Positions 61,929 through 64,000 of a stretch of 64,000 nt of DNA are shown piece by piece. Source of the DNA: Rhodothermales bacterium (lineage in GTDB: Bacteria > Bacteroidota > Rhodothermia > Rhodothermales > JANQRZ01); assembly GCA_028284265.1 (NCBI GenBank), contig JANQRZ010000006.1, forward strand, positions 62,001 to 126,000, written 5' to 3'. Position 1 is the first letter of the stretch, and each line of letters starts with the position of its first letter. Made by a program: the position numbers and the translations under genes. The notes beneath the pieces are model-generated. The model made no database searches. It was not told the origin of the DNA and saw nothing but the letters and a program-made list of their open reading frames with translations.

Positions 61929-63118
61929 ACGTCCTCGTCTGGGCCACGACCTTCGGGGCCGACCTCTGGAGCTTCACCCGCTACCTCGACCAGCGCGACG
62001 ACTGCGACGTGCGGGTGATCCTCGACGAACCCGCGACGTTCGAGCGCGAGGGCGTGGCGCAGCTTTTTCCGCTGGAGCACACGCCGCTCATCAAGCGCCG
62101 TCCGTGGCACCAGCTCGTCGGCCTGCCGGGATTCCGACCCGACATTACGGTGATGGACAACCGGGTGCCGCTCCGGGCACCGTCGCGGGCCGGGCTGATG
62201 CTGTGGCACGGCTTCGGGTGGCGAGGTCCGAACGCAGCAGATACGGACTTCGCGTGGCTGCACCGGTCGATCCGCCAAGCCTTCGGCGATGCCCGCGCAC
62301 CGAACCCACGCTTCCGCTGGCAGTGCTTCGGCCCGTGGGACTTCGAGCATCGCACGGAGGTCAGCGGCTTCGCCCCGGCCAACTGCCGCCAGATCGGCGC
62401 GGTCAGCCACGACGATCTCCGCGTGCCGCTGGACCGAAGCCTCGCGCAGCCGTTCTACCCGTTCGACGTGGTGAACCGGAAGACCGTGCTGATCGCCCCG
62501 ACGTGGCACTACGGTGAGGTGTTCGCCCATTGGGGCCGCGACGCCGATCTCTTCGACCGACTCCTCGGCCACCTCCATCGCCGCGAGACCAACGTCATCC
62601 TTCGACTCCATGACTCGTTCCGATTCGAGAAGCCCTACCGCCGGTTCCTCGACGACCTCGCCCGGCGCTACCCGAACGTGCTCCTCAAGTTCAAGGACCA
62701 GCACCCGGACAATTTCCTCGACCTTCAGGTGGCCGATGTGCTCGTGACCAACTTCTCCTCCATCGCCAACCTGTTCTACGCGACGCTTCGCCCGACCGTC
62801 CACGTTTACCCGGTGGCGAGCGCCGACGAGGCGTTCATGGACCGGCAGTACACCGTCTTCGGCGTGCGGGAAAAGGAGGTCGATTCGGCGCGGTTCATCT
62901 GGAAGCTGCCACCGGAAGACAACGGCGGTCTGCTCGCGCACGGCTTCGACGAGATGATGCAGCAAATCGACCGGGGCCTCGACGAGCCGACCTGCTGCCG
63001 CGAGACCGCCCAAGACTTCCTCGACCGACATATGCTCGGAGCCGACGGGAAAAATGCCGGGCGGGCGTGGGCTGCGATGCAGGAGGTGGCTGCGTCGGCG
63101 AAGGCTGTGAGGCGATGA
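61925..63118 (+). CDS. CDP-glycerol glycerophosphotransferase/TagB-like transferase
   Basis: A 397-residue protein with the TagB/SpsB-type GT-B fold: MLWHGFGWRGPN in the acceptor part, KTVLIAPTWHYGEV, ILRLHDSFRF, and the donor-site motif VLVTNFSSIANLFYATLRPTVHVYP. The family attaches polyol phosphates or sugars to surface polymers. The start overlaps the flippase stop (ATGA). Whether the donor is CDP-glycerol or another activated polyol is not known; an inositol-phosphate synthase gene lies 107 bp downstream. Confidence 0.82.
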   Translation: MNVLVWATTFGADLWSFTRYLDQRDDCDVRVILDEPATFEREGVAQLFPLEHTPLIKRRPWHQLVGLPGFRPDITVMDNRVPLRAPSRAGLMLWHGFGWRGPNAADTDFAWLHRSIRQAFGDARAPNPRFRWQCFGPWDFEHRTEVSGFAPANCRQIGAVSHDDLRVPLDRSLAQPFYPFDVVNRKTVLIAPTWHYGEVFAHWGRDADLFDRLLGHLHRRETNVILRLHDSFRFEKPYRRFLDDLARRYPNVLLKFKDQHPDNFLDLQVADVLVTNFSSIANLFYATLRPTVHVYPVASADEAFMDRQYTVFGVREKEVDSARFIWKLPPEDNGGLLAHGFDEMMQQIDRGLDEPTCCRETAQDFLDRHMLGADGKNAGRAWAAMQEVAASAKAVRR

Positions 63119-63225
63119 CGTGAGGATGGGCTGAATTGCAGAGATGCTGGCAACCGCCGGGAGCGCGCCCGGTATATTCGTGAGCTTTATCTCCTTTGTT
63201 TTCGCGCCACCAACCGGCTCCCACC

Positions 63226-64000
63226 GTGACAACGTCTCTCCCCGCCCACGACGGCAAGCTCCTCGTCCTGCTCCCCGGCATGGGGGCGGTCGCCACCACC
63301 TTTATCGCGGGCGTTGAGGCCGTGCGGCGCGGGACGGCGCAGCCCTTCGGCTCGCTCTCGCAGATGCAGACCATCCGGCTCGGCAAGCGCTCCGAGAACC
63401 GCAACCCGCTTATCCGCGACTTCGTCCCGCTGGCTCCGCTGGACGACCTCGTCTTCGCCGGGTGGGACCCGATCCCGGACGACTGCTACGATGCCGCTGT
63501 TCGGGCGGGCGTCCTCGAAGACCGCGACCTCGAACCGATGGCGGACTTCCTCCACGGCATCGAGCCGATGCCCGCCGCCTTCGACCGGCAGTATGTCAAG
63601 AAGCTCGACGGCACCCACGTCAAGACCGGCGAGACGAAGTGGGACCTCGCGCAGCAACTTCGCAATGACATCCGCGGGCAGATGGAGGCCACGGGCGCGA
63701 CGCGCGCTGTGATGGTCTGGTGCGGTTCCACCGAAGTCTACCTCTCCCCCGCCCCGTGCCACATGACGGTCGAGGCGTTCGAGCAGGGCATGAAGAACAA
63801 CGACCCGGCGATTGCGCCGAGTCAGCTCTACGCCTATGCCGCGATCATGGAGGGCGTCCCCTACGCCAACGGCGCGCCGAACCTGTCGGCAGACTTCCCG
63901 GCCCTCGAAGCCCTCGCTGAAGCCAAGGGCGTACCGCTCGCGGGCAAGGACTTCAAGACCGGGCAGACGATGATGAAGACCATCCTCGCGCCCGGCCTCA
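63226..64000 (+). CDS. Inositol-3-phosphate synthase (3' truncated by window end)
   Basis: About 258 residues are visible, from a GTG start (TTSLPAHDGKLLVLLPGMGAV) to the window edge. Family features are the NAD-binding PGMGAVATTFIAGVEAV and VMVWCGSTEVYL. The catalytic part includes MKNNDPAIAPSQLYAYAAIM, VPYANGAPNLSADFPAL and GKDFKTGQTMMKTILAP. It converts glucose 6-phosphate to inositol 3-phosphate, the source of inositol lipids or inositol-based solutes. It lies 107 bp after the TagB-like gene on the same strand. Confidence 0.93.
   Translation, partial: MTTSLPAHDGKLLVLLPGMGAVATTFIAGVEAVRRGTAQPFGSLSQMQTIRLGKRSENRNPLIRDFVPLAPLDDLVFAGWDPIPDDCYDAAVRAGVLEDRDLEPMADFLHGIEPMPAAFDRQYVKKLDGTHVKTGETKWDLAQQLRNDIRGQMEATGATRAVMVWCGSTEVYLSPAPCHMTVEAFEQGMKNNDPAIAPSQLYAYAAIMEGVPYANGAPNLSADFPALEALAEAKGVPLAGKDFKTGQTMMKTILAPGL

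Overview
The window is high-GC, gene-dense chromosomal DNA from a member of the Bacteroidota/Rhodothermota assemblage, most like the Rhodothermia (Rubricoccaceae-type). This rests on four things in the sequence: three surface or secreted proteins ending in a type IX secretion (T9SS/Por) C-terminal sorting domain, a SusC/SusD outer-membrane pair, a LytS/LytTR-type two-component system, and a Bacteroidota-style division and cell-wall (dcw) cluster with no murF. The genus assignment is inference. No rRNA, tRNA, CRISPR array, insertion sequence or prophage was recognised.

Layout. 1-9959: a truncated FG-GAP repeat protein, a sugar kinase, a PqqB-like lipoprotein, a seven-iron ferredoxin, a lipoprotein, a di-heme peroxidase with a T9SS tag and a DUF4331 protein with a T9SS tag. 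10081-13794: a TPR protein, a TonB-dependent receptor broken by an apparent internal deletion, and a chimeric mini-ORF that repeats the end of the TPR gene. 13800-23940: a DUF1684 protein, an ECF sigma factor coupled to a Ser/Thr kinase with TPRs, a DciA-like protein, a sugar dehydrogenase lipoprotein, a TolC-like protein, an MlaC-like protein and a large membrane protein. 24019-29609: an aminotransferase and a susCD operon. 29760-34239: a LytTR response regulator, a methyltransferase and a LytS-type kinase. 34318-35118: TatD.

35252-50572 (minus strand) is one dcw operon in the order mraZ-rsmH-ftsL-ftsI-murE-mraY-murD-ftsW-murG-murC-ftsQ-ftsA-ftsZ, with many start/stop overlaps. Upstream of mraZ are three TGGG-type repeats at exact 10-bp spacing, the expected MraZ operator. 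Diverging from mraZ is a LexA-like repressor gene. By alignment it has lost the catalytic Ser, the catalytic Lys and the Ala-Gly cleavage site. Two identical GGTGA-N8-TCACC palindromes lie in opposite orientation just upstream of it. This 323-bp control region (50573-50895), the only gene-free stretch over 300 bp, is the most interesting spot in the window: a probably non-cleavable LexA-type regulator facing the master cell-division operon.

51545-63118: Nudix and DHFR-family enzymes, a small hypothetical protein, a Gfo/Idh/MocA oxidoreductase, a cold-shock protein, a flavin disulfide reductase-like protein, a second Nudix protein, a GT39 transferase, an e(P4)-type phosphatase lipoprotein, and a translationally coupled surface-glycan module (GT4, flippase, TagB/CDP-glycerol-type transferase). 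The window ends inside an inositol-3-phosphate synthase gene.
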